Below the pieces are notes generated by a model. The model had not been told where the DNA came from and ran no database searches. It saw nothing but the letters and a program-made list of their open reading frames with translations. The translations under genes were made by a program, and so were the position numbers. DNA of 64,000 nucleotides from an uncultured Roseateles sp. (GTDB taxonomy: Bacteria; Pseudomonadota; Gammaproteobacteria; Burkholderiales; Burkholderiaceae). The stretch covers positions 1-64,000 of the forward strand of contig CAMPJJ010000022.1 of the NCBI GenBank assembly GCA_946886855.1. Reading direction: 5' to 3'. How positions within the stretch are numbered: position 1 is the first letter of the stretch; every line of letters starts with the position of its first letter. Shown piece by piece: positions 1 to 8,839 of this stretch.

Positions 1-238
1 GGGATGGAGCCATCTTCTCTGGAAATCAACGTCTCGGAGAAACCGGGCAGGTCAGAAGCCTTTACCCGGCACATGCAACCATGAACCCCTGCAAACAGAG
101 GACTGCATGGCTGCGCAGTCGCCGGAGCCCTAATGTGACGCCACGTGAGCTATCGACGGCTCAGAAGGTGGCGGACAAGCAAGCGCGCCTGCGCCGAAAT
201 TGCGCGGGCCGCCGCGGCACAACTGGACAAAAGCAGTC

Positions 239-1801
239 ATGCAACCCGAAGTTCTACCGGAAGACCGTGTCGCGAGCAGCCAGTACCGAGCTGCTCAATA
301 CGTACGCATGTCCACCGAGCATCAGCAGTACTCGACGGAGAACCAAGCCGACAAGATCCAGGAATACGCGCTCCGGCGGGGAATAGAAATCGTCCGGACC
401 TACGCGGATGAGGGCAAGAGCGGTCTGCGGATTGATGGGCGGGAAGCGCTGCAGCGTCTGCTGAAGGACGTTGAAAGCGGCGACGCCGACTTCAACGTAA
501 TTCTCGTGTACGACGTTAGTCGCTGGGGTAGGTTCCAAGATGCGGACGAGAGCGCGTACTACGAGTACATGTGCCGCCGAGCGGGTATTCAAGTCTGCTA
601 CTGCGCGGAACAATTCGAGAACGATGGGTCTCCAGTTTCCACAATCGTAAAGGGCGTCAAGCGCGCCATGGCTGGCGAGTACAGCCGGGAACTCTCGGCC
701 AAGGTCTTCGCCGGCCAGTGTCGGCTAATTGAACTGGGCTATCGTCAAGGCGGTCCCGCTGGCTACGGGCTTCGCAGAGTGCTCATCGACCAACTCGGCA
801 ACGTGAAGAGCGAGCTCGCGCGTGGGGAGCAGAAGAGCCTGCAGACTGACCGAGTCATCCTAGTCCCGGGGCCCGCACACGAGATTCAAGTCGTCAACGA
901 CATCTACCGATGGTTCATCGACAGTGGACTGCACGAAGTGGAGATCGCAAAGCGGCTGAACGATGCAGGCTCACTGACTGACCTTGGCCGGGGCTGGACG
1001 AGAGCCACCGTGCGAGAAGTCCTGAGCAATGAGAAGTACATCGGGAACAACGTCTACAACCGTGTGTCGTTCAAACTAAAGAAGCACCGCGTTGTGAACG
1101 AGCCAGAGATGTGGATACGAAAGGATGGAGCCTTTGATAGCGTCGTTCCCTCCGATGTCTTCTACACCGCGCAGGGGATTCTTCGCGCACGGGGCCGTCG
1201 CTTCAGCGACGAGGAGTTGCTTGAGAAACTCCGAGGCCTCTATCAGCGCCGCGGGTTCCTTTCTGGCCTCATCATCGATGAGTCCGAAGGGATGCCGTCG
1301 TCCGCTGCATACGTGCACCGCTTCGGCAGCCTGATCCGAGCGTACAAAGCGGTGGGGTTCACTCCCGACCGGGACTACCAGTTCCTGGAGGTGAACAAAT
1401 TCCTCCGCCGCATGCACCCAGAGGTGGTGGCCTCAACCGAGCGTGAAATTGCAAACCTGGGCGGAACGCTGGCGCGAGACCCAGCGACAGACCTTCTAGA
1501 AGTGAACAGGGAGTTCACGGTGTCTGTGGTGCTATCCCGATGCCAGGACCATGGCAACGGTCGCCGTCGGTGGAAGGTTCGTTTCGATACGAGCCTGGCG
1601 CCGGACATAACAGTTGCCGTGAGGCTTGGCTCGGACAACCAAGTCATCCAGGACTACTTCCTGTTGCCGCGGCTAGATTTCGGCCTGCCCCGTATCAGTT
1701 TGGCGGATCACAACGGGTTTGAGTTCGAGAGCTACCGCTTCGACACCCTGGACTATCTCCACGGCATGGCTGAACGCGCGAGATTCAGGAGAGCGGCATG
1801 A
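239..1801 (+). CDS. Large serine recombinase
   Basis: This is a site-specific recombinase of the large serine resolvase/invertase family, about 520 residues. The N-terminal resolvase domain carries the YVRMST motif with likely catalytic Ser25, followed by DEGKSG and SRWGRF motifs. A Recombinase domain follows near residues 160-260 (GYRQGGPAGYGLRR). The cysteine-rich zinc ribbon seen in many phage integrases of this family is not evident. ATG 239 is chosen because conserved sequence begins soon after it, although the frame is open from 200. The stop overlaps the next start as ATGA, so it is translationally coupled to two ParB-like genes, which suggests a recombinase working with DNA-binding partners. 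Family assignment is firm; the role in element mobility is inference. Confidence 0.9.
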   Translation: MQPEVLPEDRVASSQYRAAQYVRMSTEHQQYSTENQADKIQEYALRRGIEIVRTYADEGKSGLRIDGREALQRLLKDVESGDADFNVILVYDVSRWGRFQDADESAYYEYMCRRAGIQVCYCAEQFENDGSPVSTIVKGVKRAMAGEYSRELSAKVFAGQCRLIELGYRQGGPAGYGLRRVLIDQLGNVKSELARGEQKSLQTDRVILVPGPAHEIQVVNDIYRWFIDSGLHEVEIAKRLNDAGSLTDLGRGWTRATVREVLSNEKYIGNNVYNRVSFKLKKHRVVNEPEMWIRKDGAFDSVVPSDVFYTAQGILRARGRRFSDEELLEKLRGLYQRRGFLSGLIIDESEGMPSSAAYVHRFGSLIRAYKAVGFTPDRDYQFLEVNKFLRRMHPEVVASTEREIANLGGTLARDPATDLLEVNREFTVSVVLSRCQDHGNGRRRWKVRFDTSLAPDITVAVRLGSDNQVIQDYFLLPRLDFGLPRISLADHNGFEFESYRFDTLDYLHGMAERARFRRAA

Positions 1802-2697
1802 CGGCGGATCAGCCAGCGCCTGAACTTCAGATGATCCCTATCGATCGCATTCAGGTGCTGAACCCCCGTGAACGCAACACGCATGTCTTCGATGAGATCG
1901 TGGCGAACATCAAGGCGCTCGGGCTGAAGAAACCAATCACCGTCACGCCGCGTTCGGACTCTCACGGCGACTTCTTCCTCTTGATCTGCGGTGAAGGCCG
2001 CCTGAAGGCCTTCCGAACGCTCGGCCAGACCGAGATTCCGGCGATGGTCGTGAAGGTGGGCGATGAGGATGCGCTGATCATGAGCCTGGCCGAGAACATC
2101 GCGCGTCGGCAAGGGCGTCCCCTCGAACTGTTGGCGGGGATAGAGCGGCTCAAGACGCAGGGATATGACCGGCGCACCATCGCCAACAAAACCGGACTGA
2201 CCCCAGACTATGTCTACGGCATCCTAGACTTGCTCGAATCCGGCGAAGAGCGCCTTCTCGTGGCCGTCGAGCGTGGCCATATGCCGCTCAATGTGGCGCT
2301 GACCATCTCGCGCGCGGGGTCCGAAGAGAAGGACGTGCAGCACGCCCTTCAGGAGGCCTACGAATCCGGTCAGCTCCGGGGAAGCCAACTACTTGAGACT
2401 CGCAAGCTGTTGGAGCGTCGAAGAACTCTGGGCAGGACCGCGGGGAAGTATGGACCGCGAAAACCTGGCGGCGTGACCTCGGCCAGTCTTGTTAGGACTT
2501 ATCAGCAGGAGGTTGAGCGCCAGCGGATCATGGTCCGCAAAGCCGAACTAGCCCAACAGCGGCTGTTGTTCGTGACCGAGGCTCTTCGTCAACTACTGGC
2601 CGACGAGAATTTCGTCAACCTGCTGCGTGCCGAAGGACTCGACACCCTGCCAAAGTACATGGCGGATCGCGTCTGGCCGTTGGGGAGAGCCGCGTGA
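1798..2697 (+). CDS. ParB/RepB-like DNA-binding protein 1
   Basis: The protein has 299 residues. An N-terminal ParB/Srx-type domain contains GEGRLKAFR (residues 65-73) and ENIARR (99-104), the counterparts of the GERRxRA and ENxxR boxes of ParB. A helix-turn-helix middle region (about 120-145, TIANKTGLTPDYVYGIL) and a charged, probably helical C-terminal third (about 225-270) follow. It overlaps the recombinase upstream by 4 bp and the next ParB-like gene by 4 bp. No ParA ATPase is encoded nearby, so classical plasmid partition is unlikely. A recombination-accessory or regulatory role with the serine recombinase is the working inference. Confidence 0.8.
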   Translation: MTADQPAPELQMIPIDRIQVLNPRERNTHVFDEIVANIKALGLKKPITVTPRSDSHGDFFLLICGEGRLKAFRTLGQTEIPAMVVKVGDEDALIMSLAENIARRQGRPLELLAGIERLKTQGYDRRTIANKTGLTPDYVYGILDLLESGEERLLVAVERGHMPLNVALTISRAGSEEKDVQHALQEAYESGQLRGSQLLETRKLLERRRTLGRTAGKYGPRKPGGVTSASLVRTYQQEVERQRIMVRKAELAQQRLLFVTEALRQLLADENFVNLLRAEGLDTLPKYMADRVWPLGRAA

Positions 2698-3575
2698 GCA
2701 ATCCACTTCTCGGCTTCATCCCAGAGCCGATCGCGGTTCCCTTCGAGAAATTGCTTCCGACTCACCGTCTACCGGACGGTCTGGACGCCGCAAAGAGATT
2801 CGCTCGGGTAAAGAGTTCGATCACTGCGGTGGGGCTGATTGAGCCACTGACCATCGGACCTGTCGATCGCGCCATCGGCGCTCACATGATCATCGATGGG
2901 CACATCCGAGTTCACGCGATGAAAGAACTTGGGTTCGTCGACGCGCTGTGCTTGGTCGCTACCGACGATGAGACCTACACATACAACAACAGGGTTAACC
3001 GGCTTTCGTCGGTCCAAGAGCATCTGATGCTCAAACGAGCGGTGCAACGCGGCGTTTCACCGGCACGCCTGGCCCAAGCGCTTTTCGTGGACCTCAGCCA
3101 TATCCAAAAGAAGCTCAACTTGCTAGACGGGATCTGCATGGAGGCCGCCCAGCTGCTGAAGGATCAGCAGTTCTCTCCCAACATCGGAGCAGTCATCCGC
3201 AAGATGAAACCAACGCGGCAGATTGAGTGTGTGGAGCTGATGGTAGCGGCGCACAAGCTCTCGGTCTCCTATGCCAACGCTCTGTTGATGGCGACGCCCG
3301 CGGCGATGCTGGTCAACGAGCAGAAGCCGAAAAGATTGGCCGGACTTACCGCTGAGCAGATGGCGAAGATGGAAAAAGAGATGGGCAACGTCCATGGGCA
3401 GTTCAAGTCCATCGAGCATTCATACGGACAGGACGTGCTGAACCTTGTCCTTGCAAAGGGATACCTAACGAAGCTGTTAGAGAACGAGGCCGTGTTCAAG
3501 TTCCTGTCTGCACGACAACCGGAGGTGCTGCGGGAGTTCTCCAACCTCGTCGAGGTCGAATCGTTGGACAAGTAG
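2694..3575 (+). CDS. ParB/RepB-like DNA-binding protein 2
   Basis: The protein has 293 residues and starts at GTG 2694, overlapping the previous stop by 4 bp. It is a second, diverged ParB-like protein. The box 2 counterpart is DGHIRVHA (residues 68-75), the ENxxR box is degenerate (NNRVNRL), and a helix-turn-helix-like segment (SPARLAQALFVDLSHIQKKL) follows. The C-terminal part resembles the RepB partition-protein C-terminal region. It is a different paralogue from the preceding gene, not a recent duplicate, and the pair may form a heteromer. The next gene starts directly after its stop codon. ParB-like family is well supported; function is unknown. Confidence 0.75.
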   Translation: MSNPLLGFIPEPIAVPFEKLLPTHRLPDGLDAAKRFARVKSSITAVGLIEPLTIGPVDRAIGAHMIIDGHIRVHAMKELGFVDALCLVATDDETYTYNNRVNRLSSVQEHLMLKRAVQRGVSPARLAQALFVDLSHIQKKLNLLDGICMEAAQLLKDQQFSPNIGAVIRKMKPTRQIECVELMVAAHKLSVSYANALLMATPAAMLVNEQKPKRLAGLTAEQMAKMEKEMGNVHGQFKSIEHSYGQDVLNLVLAKGYLTKLLENEAVFKFLSARQPEVLREFSNLVEVESLDK

Positions 3576-4946
3576 ATGACCGACGAAATCAGGCGAACGT
3601 TGAGCAGCTCCCAGGCTGAGGCGCTGATGCGATGGTCTGGGGAAACGGGCGGCACGGCGCACTGCCCGGTTCCGGTGCCTGATCCCGCATGCTTTTACGG
3701 TCTGGTTGGTGAGGTTGCCAAGGAGGGAAGTGAAGGGGCCGAGACCAATCCGATTGCAATCGCAGGCAACTTCATTGCCTACCTTTCGTGTGCGGTCGGC
3801 CGTTGCCCCCACCTCGCGGTGGGCAACAGCATCCATCATCCTCGCCTCTTCTTCCTTCACGTGGGCCGGTCTGGCCGCGGACGGAAGGGAGACGCCCTCT
3901 CCTTGGTCATGCGCATTGAGGAAGCTGTGCGCCGGCGCGGTGCTGAGCTAGCGCCTCAAATCCACAGGGGAGGCCTGTCCAGCCGGGAAGGTCTGGCCGC
4001 CCTCATCCACGACGGGTATCGCATCGGTAAAGAGCAGGTTTCGGCGGTCGCGGACAAGCGGCTGTGGGTTGTGGAGTCCGAGTTTGCAAACGTACTCCAG
4101 CAAAGCCGACGAGGCGGCAACACGCTGTCTGCCGCATTGAGGGATTGCTGGGATGGCGTGGACCTCAAACCGGCAACGAAGACGAACCGCGTCCAAGCGA
4201 GCCGACCGCACGTATGCCTATGCGGGGCAATTTCTCCAGTTGAGCTACTCGCTTTGATCCAGCAGCGAGACTTGCTCAACGGCTTCGTGAACCGCTTTCT
4301 CGTCGCTTGGGGCGAGCGAACTAGCATCGAGGCATTCCCTCGCCGAGCCACCCAGGACGTCGTGGATGAGCTGTCCGGCAAGGTGGTCGATGTTGTCGAG
4401 TTCGTGCGCACGCTGAAGGATGCAGACGATGAAGGCGCCATGGCGATGGCGGCCGGCGCCCGTAGTCGTTATGCAGGGACCTACCAGACCGAACTCTGCC
4501 CCGATCTTGGTTCTGGCATCGTCGACAGCCTGTTGGAACGACGGGCCCCGATGCTGCTGCGCTTGGCCATGCTATTTGCACTCACGGACTGCAGCTTGGT
4601 GATAGAGGAGCGTCACGTGGATGCCGCGACCGCCTGGATCCGATACTTCACGGACTCCGTCCTCTTTGTCTTCGCGGGTGGACGGCCGCAGGCTACTCCG
4701 CCACAGATCGTTTGGGCGGCACGACGGATCGCAGACTTCCTCGCGCGCCACGGAAGCGCCTCTCGACGAGACCTCTTGGTGGACTGTTTTGGTCGGCACC
4801 AGCCTGCCTCAGTGATCGACGCGGCTATCGCTCACTTGATCAGTGGCGAGACTACCAAGATCGACATCGAGGTTCGAGCCAGAGCGCCCGGTTCGGTTGG
4901 TCGGTCGGCAACCATCTACCGGCTGCGTAGTGATTCCACCAGCTGA
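3576..4946 (+). CDS. DUF3987-family protein
   Basis: A 456-residue protein whose ATG directly abuts the preceding TAG, making it the fourth gene of the recombinase operon. The N-terminal region (ETNPIAIAGNFIAYLSC, then HPRLFFLHVGRSGRGRKGDA) and the later FVNRFLVAWGER match the DUF3987 family, which is common on plasmids, phages and islands and often linked with primase/helicase-like replication functions. A canonical Walker A is not clear: the expected GxxGxGKS position reads GRSGRGRKGDA, so ATPase activity should not be assumed. The C-terminus looks winged-helix-like (about 375-440). The family call rests on recognised sequence pattern. Confidence 0.7.
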   Translation: MTDEIRRTLSSSQAEALMRWSGETGGTAHCPVPVPDPACFYGLVGEVAKEGSEGAETNPIAIAGNFIAYLSCAVGRCPHLAVGNSIHHPRLFFLHVGRSGRGRKGDALSLVMRIEEAVRRRGAELAPQIHRGGLSSREGLAALIHDGYRIGKEQVSAVADKRLWVVESEFANVLQQSRRGGNTLSAALRDCWDGVDLKPATKTNRVQASRPHVCLCGAISPVELLALIQQRDLLNGFVNRFLVAWGERTSIEAFPRRATQDVVDELSGKVVDVVEFVRTLKDADDEGAMAMAAGARSRYAGTYQTELCPDLGSGIVDSLLERRAPMLLRLAMLFALTDCSLVIEERHVDAATAWIRYFTDSVLFVFAGGRPQATPPQIVWAARRIADFLARHGSASRRDLLVDCFGRHQPASVIDAAIAHLISGETTKIDIEVRARAPGSVGRSATIYRLRSDSTS

Positions 4947-5417
4947 GTTCGCCTGTTCACGCTCGCCGCAGAGCACGCTAATGGCACGTAAGTCGCATAG
5001 TTCGCAAAGTTCGCTGCGCCTGTTGGTGAGAGGACGCTTCAAACTTCTCGCTGGGATGTCGATGTTGACGACACGCCGCGCCCCCCGCAACGGAGACCCA
5101 TCGGCGACCTTCGAAGGGCAGGCGAAGCGGACCGGCTCGCCTGATCCTATCCGCGTGAGTCCCGCTCAAATGGCTCGCCCACGCAAGCAGTAAGTGTTCC
5201 GTAGCTCAACCCAAGCGGTCGTTGGCAAGCCCGCAAGTGGCGCCGGTAGGTCAGCTACGAAGCTTGCCGATATGTGTGAGCACTCGGGGGCGCTGAGCGA
5301 CGTCTCGCGGCCGGTGCAGGTGTGGCTCTCAAGTGAAATTTCTGCACGATCTTACTTGGAGAGCCGTAACCGTCAGCCTCGTTCCGACGACAGCCCGAAC
5401 ATGGGAAGTGAAACGTC
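4947..5417. other. 471-bp intergenic stretch, no gene seen
   Basis: The DUF3987 gene ends on the left and the DUF2188 gene, on the opposite strand, ends on the right, so the genes converge here. Short open frames exist on both strands, but none has a credible ribosome-binding site or protein-like composition. No strong terminator hairpin with a T-run was found. It may be decayed sequence. Confidence 0.4.
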
Positions 5418-5651
5418 TCAGTTTTTGCGATCCTTGGGAGGGTTGGAATCGTTCCCATAGCTATCGCTGTCGCGGATTGACCCGTCCTTGCGATGGATCA
5501 CCACTTCGACATGCTGCCGCTTGGCTTGCTCGACAGCTCGGTCAATCGCTTGTTGTTGGGTGCGGGTAACCACGCCGGCCCGCGTAGCACCTTCCTTCCG
5601 CGTCGCCCAGCCGTTGTCGTGCGGAACAACGTGGATGTCTTTCTTCGCCAT
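5418..5651 (-). CDS. DUF2188 small protein
   Basis: A 77-residue protein beginning MAKKDIHVVPHDNGW, with the DUF2188 pattern: an N-terminal HVVPH..GW strand, a helix (TQQQAIDRAVEQAKRQ) and a strand pair (VEVVIHRKDGSIRDSDSYG). ATG 5651 is favoured because AGGA lies about 6 bases upstream; an ATG six bases earlier is also possible. It follows the XRE-ImmA gene by about 11 bp and is last in a three-gene leftward operon. DUF2188 proteins are small, of unknown function, and frequent on mobile elements. A role as a third component of the adjacent locus is an inference from co-transcription. Confidence 0.8.
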   Translation of the reverse strand: MAKKDIHVVPHDNGWATRKEGATRAGVVTRTQQQAIDRAVEQAKRQHVEVVIHRKDGSIRDSDSYGNDSNPPKDRKN

Positions 5652-5662
5652 GCTCATTCCTT

Positions 5663-6778
5663 TCAATCACGAGAACTGACGACGCGAAGGTGTGAACCCT
5701 TCGTTCGCCCCTCGGCCCCAGCGCCAGACGAGCCGCTGAGACCCGTGAGCGTCAATCCGAAGACAAGCTGATCCAGTTCGTCCGTCGGAATGCAAAGCTC
5801 GCGAGCTATGTGCGCCTTCGAGATACCTTCCTCACGAAGCGCGGAGAAAACCTTCTGCAGGATCTGCGAAATCTCGCGCTGCCCTTCATCGGGCTCCTTC
5901 TTCCGATAACCACGAGAAGACAGCTCGACAAAAAGGGTCTGGTAATGCCAGTCACCGATCGCGCCCACGGCGTGAAGGCGATAGGTCAATGCAGCGACCG
6001 ACACTGCCCAAAACTTCTTCAACTGAATCAGGTGCTCCAGCGTCGGGATCCGTGGTGCTTGAGCCAGTAAGGTCGCACGAGGCATAAGAAATGCCGACGC
6101 AAAGGCATTAGCCTCTTGCTCGGCCGCTCGGCCCTGCGGCGATCCGTGCCTGTGCAGCACCAAGTGCCCAAGCTCGTGAGCGGCGTCAAAGCGACCGTGT
6201 TCGGCGGACTTCTTGGTGTTCAAAAACACGTAGGGCGTCGCCTGCCGCCACATCGAGAAGGCATCCACCTCGGCAGCATCTAGCGCGAGCGAGAACACTC
6301 GCACTCCCTTCGCCTCCAGCAGGTGAACCATGTTCTTGATCGGCAACTCGCCGATGGCCCACGCGCGCCGTAGCTCTTGAGCCGCGGCTTCAGGACTTGC
6401 TTCCCTACTCAGGTCAGGTAGATCCGCGCTCGGAAGATCAAAGCGAGCTTCGATCCAGTCGTTGAGCATGAGCGCCACGGCGCCGGCACCCAACGCCGTA
6501 TCGCGCTGACCGGCCGTCATTTTCGACAAAGACCGAAAACTCGCCACATCTGGCGTCGGTTCGTCGAGGTCATCCCCAAAGAAGAAAGCTTCTGGGAAGC
6601 GAAGCACCTTGGCCACCGCAGCCAACCGATCAGGTTCGGGTTTGAACTCCCCCTTCTCGTACGCGGAAATCGAACGCAATTCGAGCCCAACCTGCGCTGC
6701 AAGTTTGGTCATCGTCAGCCCGCGACGCTTTCTCGCAAGAGTGAGACGTGACGGGTTGAAAAGTCCATCAGAAATCAT
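5663..6778 (-). CDS. XRE-type HTH regulator fused to ImmA/IrrE metallopeptidase
   Basis: The protein has 371 residues. An N-terminal XRE helix-turn-helix (about residues 10-65, with LTMTKLAAQVGLELRSISAYE) is followed by a zinc metallopeptidase of the ImmA/IrrE (COG2856) type with FDAAHELGHLVLH as the HExxH motif and EQEANAFASAFLMP supplying the third ligand. Proteins with this architecture typically repress or de-repress neighbouring promoters, and the peptidase can cleave a repressor after stress. It overlaps the upstream gene by 4 bp (ATGA). The likely operator is the inverted repeat at 7465-7506 ahead of the operon, between it and the divergent PIN-like gene. Domain calls are firm; the target is inference. 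Confidence 0.9.
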   Translation of the reverse strand: MISDGLFNPSRLTLARKRRGLTMTKLAAQVGLELRSISAYEKGEFKPEPDRLAAVAKVLRFPEAFFFGDDLDEPTPDVASFRSLSKMTAGQRDTALGAGAVALMLNDWIEARFDLPSADLPDLSREASPEAAAQELRRAWAIGELPIKNMVHLLEAKGVRVFSLALDAAEVDAFSMWRQATPYVFLNTKKSAEHGRFDAAHELGHLVLHRHGSPQGRAAEQEANAFASAFLMPRATLLAQAPRIPTLEHLIQLKKFWAVSVAALTYRLHAVGAIGDWHYQTLFVELSSRGYRKKEPDEGQREISQILQKVFSALREEGISKAHIARELCIPTDELDQLVFGLTLTGLSGSSGAGAEGRTKGSHLRVVSSRD

Positions 6779-7434
6779 GCTCGACGCTTCACATCCACCT
6801 CAATGTCAGGCAACACGGGGCCGGGCGGGATGATGTCGATCTCGGTCGGATCGGTCGGAATCGCGCCCAGAACGATCCGTTCCTGCCAACTTTCAATGCG
6901 TCCATCGGTTCCCATGGAGAGCGGCAAGGACAGCTCGCTCCGAAGCTCGCCATCAGCTCGGTGCACGAGCAGTAGCCAAGTCATGCGATCTTCGACTTCC
7001 TCGTCGGCGAGTTCATCCACCGCAGATTCTTCCGGCACCTCAAACTCGAGAGTGAGCTGCGCCTGATTGGCCACTACCGCGTCGGCGGTACTCGGTCCCT
7101 TGGACGATTTCGTCGTCGGCACTGCATCAATGCGTCCCGTGGCGTCGTCCCCGGTAGCCACGGCGATCGCCATGTCCTCGGTCGGGCTGATGACCAGCGA
7201 GTAGTTGTTCTCGTCGCAGCGCCTCCATCCCCGCGGCACCAGGTATTCGCGCAGCGCGCGAACGGTCTGCGCCCAGGCCGAAAACCCGGGAAACAGCGGA
7301 GGGTCGTTCACTGTGCACATAGTGAAAGCAACATATCCGCGTCGAACCACCTGGGCCAACGCTTCTGGATCCAACCCGAGTTCGGCCAAACGGCTCTGTA
7401 CCTCGACGGGCTGATGAACGACCGGCCGTTGCAT
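6775..7434 (-). CDS. Unknown protein, first gene of XRE-ImmA operon
   Basis: A 219-residue protein I do not recognise. ATG 7434 is supported by AGGAG six bases upstream. The sequence is mixed alpha/beta with an acidic linker (about residues 128-150, EEVED near the end of it) and a proline-rich C-terminus. Its stop overlaps the XRE-ImmA start as ATGA, so the two products are probably made in fixed proportion. In XRE-ImmA loci the small partner is often the substrate or sensor of the peptidase, so a partner or antitoxin role is possible but unproven. Confidence 0.6.
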   Translation of the reverse strand: MQRPVVHQPVEVQSRLAELGLDPEALAQVVRRGYVAFTMCTVNDPPLFPGFSAWAQTVRALREYLVPRGWRRCDENNYSLVISPTEDMAIAVATGDDATGRIDAVPTTKSSKGPSTADAVVANQAQLTLEFEVPEESAVDELADEEVEDRMTWLLLVHRADGELRSELSLPLSMGTDGRIESWQERIVLGAIPTDPTEIDIIPPGPVLPDIEVDVKRRA

Positions 7435-7464
7435 TTCGATCTCCTAGGGCGACGCCCTTGATGA

Positions 7465-7506
7465 CTTCCGGTTTTTTTACCATACTTCAGGTGGAAAAAC
7501 CAGAAG
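7465..7506. promoter_or_regulatory. Inverted-repeat operator between divergent PIN-like and XRE-ImmA operons
   Basis: Two 17-bp arms, 7465-7481 and 7490-7506, are inverted copies matching at 14 of 17 positions around an 8-bp AT-rich centre; the arms read CTTC(C/T)GGTTTTT. The repeat sits in the 83-bp gap between the leftward ATG at 7434 and the rightward ATG at 7518. It is a natural binding site for the XRE-ImmA protein and would control both directions. The arms are seen directly; the binding protein is inferred. Confidence 0.65.
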
Positions 7507-7517
7507 CTAGGGAAAAG

Positions 7518-8585
7518 ATGTCGGCCCTGTCCAAGAAGAGGACTCACTTCCTCAAAGCAAGTCACCCACCCGACGAACGTCTGAAGCTCGATCCCGTGCG
7601 CGTCGCCCAGAACTGGGCTTGCGGTGTCGCCACCTCGCTGCTACTGGACACGAACATCCTGATCGGTATGGAGCGCATCGTGGCGGCCGGAAACAAGCCA
7701 TCGCTTTTAAAGCCGTACGGGCTAGAGAATCTGATCGTCTTCTTGCAGCGTTGCCCACCGAAGAGTCTCTATCTCTCGCCCGCCTGGGGTTTTGACGAGA
7801 TGCCTCCCGGCCTCGCCGGTCCATGCCGAGAGGCATACGAACTCTTCTTCGCAGCCCACTTGCCGGAGTTCTGCGACGACCCGCTTTCGAAGGATGCCCG
7901 TTACTCCGGGAAGACGAAGGACTACGGGTTCTTCGATCTTGAGGAAGGAGCGCAGGCGGTGCTGGCTGTTCCGTTCGCGTCGCTGACCTACCTGCAGTTG
8001 GTCGACCGCACTTCTGGCCTGACCCCGATTCAACGCTTCGACCAGTATCTGAAGCTCGTCACGGCGCATGTCGGCATCCTGAGCGCCAAGGAATTGCAGA
8101 TTGCGCGCTTCTGCTTCGCGAATCCGCCTGCCGCCAGCACCGAGACCATCGCTACGCGACGGGTCTTTCGCCGGAACTTCGTCAAGACGAAGGACGAGTC
8201 GCTTCCGAAGTCTGCCGAGGAACTGCTACACGTCTCATTCAACGGAGCAAGCGATCTCAGCCTCCTCAACTGCGCGGACGTGATCGACGGCAAGCCTGAT
8301 GGCGGTGTAGTCCATGAATGCTGGATCGCGACAACCGACGAGAAGCTGGCCAAGTTCACCGAGCACTTCCACCTCGTGAACTTCTCAGGCGGATCGACCC
8401 CATTTGCCGCGATGCCGCACCATCCCGAGCACAGCGCTGATCTCTATTGGGATGAGACCAAGGCTCACTGGGTACGAGCTCTAGTGCGCAGCGACGCGAG
8501 CGTCCGTCGACATACAGATCCGGAAGCGCTCCGAAATATCGCACGTCGGGCCGCTGCAGACGTGGCGGCGGCGTTTGCTGCGTGA
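7518..8585 (+). CDS. PIN-like (putative nuclease) protein
   Basis: A 355-residue protein transcribed away from the XRE-ImmA operon. The segment ATSLLLDTNILIGMER (Asp44) looks like the first strand of a PIN nuclease, with further candidate acidic residues at Glu94, Asp246 (FNGASDLSLLN) and Asp274 (WIATTDEKL), which fits the PIN pattern of spaced acidic residues. Start ATG 7518 is preferred over TTG 7458/ATG 7461, because those would put the operator repeat inside the coding sequence. At 355 residues it is much longer than VapC toxins (about 130). The PIN assignment is by motif only. It could be the effector of a toxin-antitoxin or defence locus. Confidence 0.6.
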   Translation: MSALSKKRTHFLKASHPPDERLKLDPVRVAQNWACGVATSLLLDTNILIGMERIVAAGNKPSLLKPYGLENLIVFLQRCPPKSLYLSPAWGFDEMPPGLAGPCREAYELFFAAHLPEFCDDPLSKDARYSGKTKDYGFFDLEEGAQAVLAVPFASLTYLQLVDRTSGLTPIQRFDQYLKLVTAHVGILSAKELQIARFCFANPPAASTETIATRRVFRRNFVKTKDESLPKSAEELLHVSFNGASDLSLLNCADVIDGKPDGGVVHECWIATTDEKLAKFTEHFHLVNFSGGSTPFAAMPHHPEHSADLYWDETKAHWVRALVRSDASVRRHTDPEALRNIARRAAADVAAAFAA

Positions 8586-8839
8586 TCAAGAGGCTGATAT
8601 GCGCAGCGGACTGCTGTTTTGCGGTTTATGGCTTGTCATCCTAACAACGCGCTGGCTCTCGTCACGATAGTAGGCAGCGAGAACAAGCGGTCTGAAATTC
8701 ATGGTGGCCCCAAATGTGGATGTGTGCGGAAAACTGGAACGAACTAACTCGAGGAAAGCGAGTTCTTCGAGGTGCGAAATGGGGGAGCGCTGGCAAAGAG
8801 GTATCGATCGCGTCGCCCGTCAATAGAACGCCGGTTAGC

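Noticed and set aside
239..3575. Plasmid partition locus
   Set aside because: Two ParB-like proteins but no ParA ATPase and no replication initiator; coupling to a recombinase suggests another role.
5194..5460. 88-residue plus-strand frame in the intergenic stretch
   Set aside because: No ribosome-binding site, overlaps the DUF2188 gene end, and composition is not protein-like.
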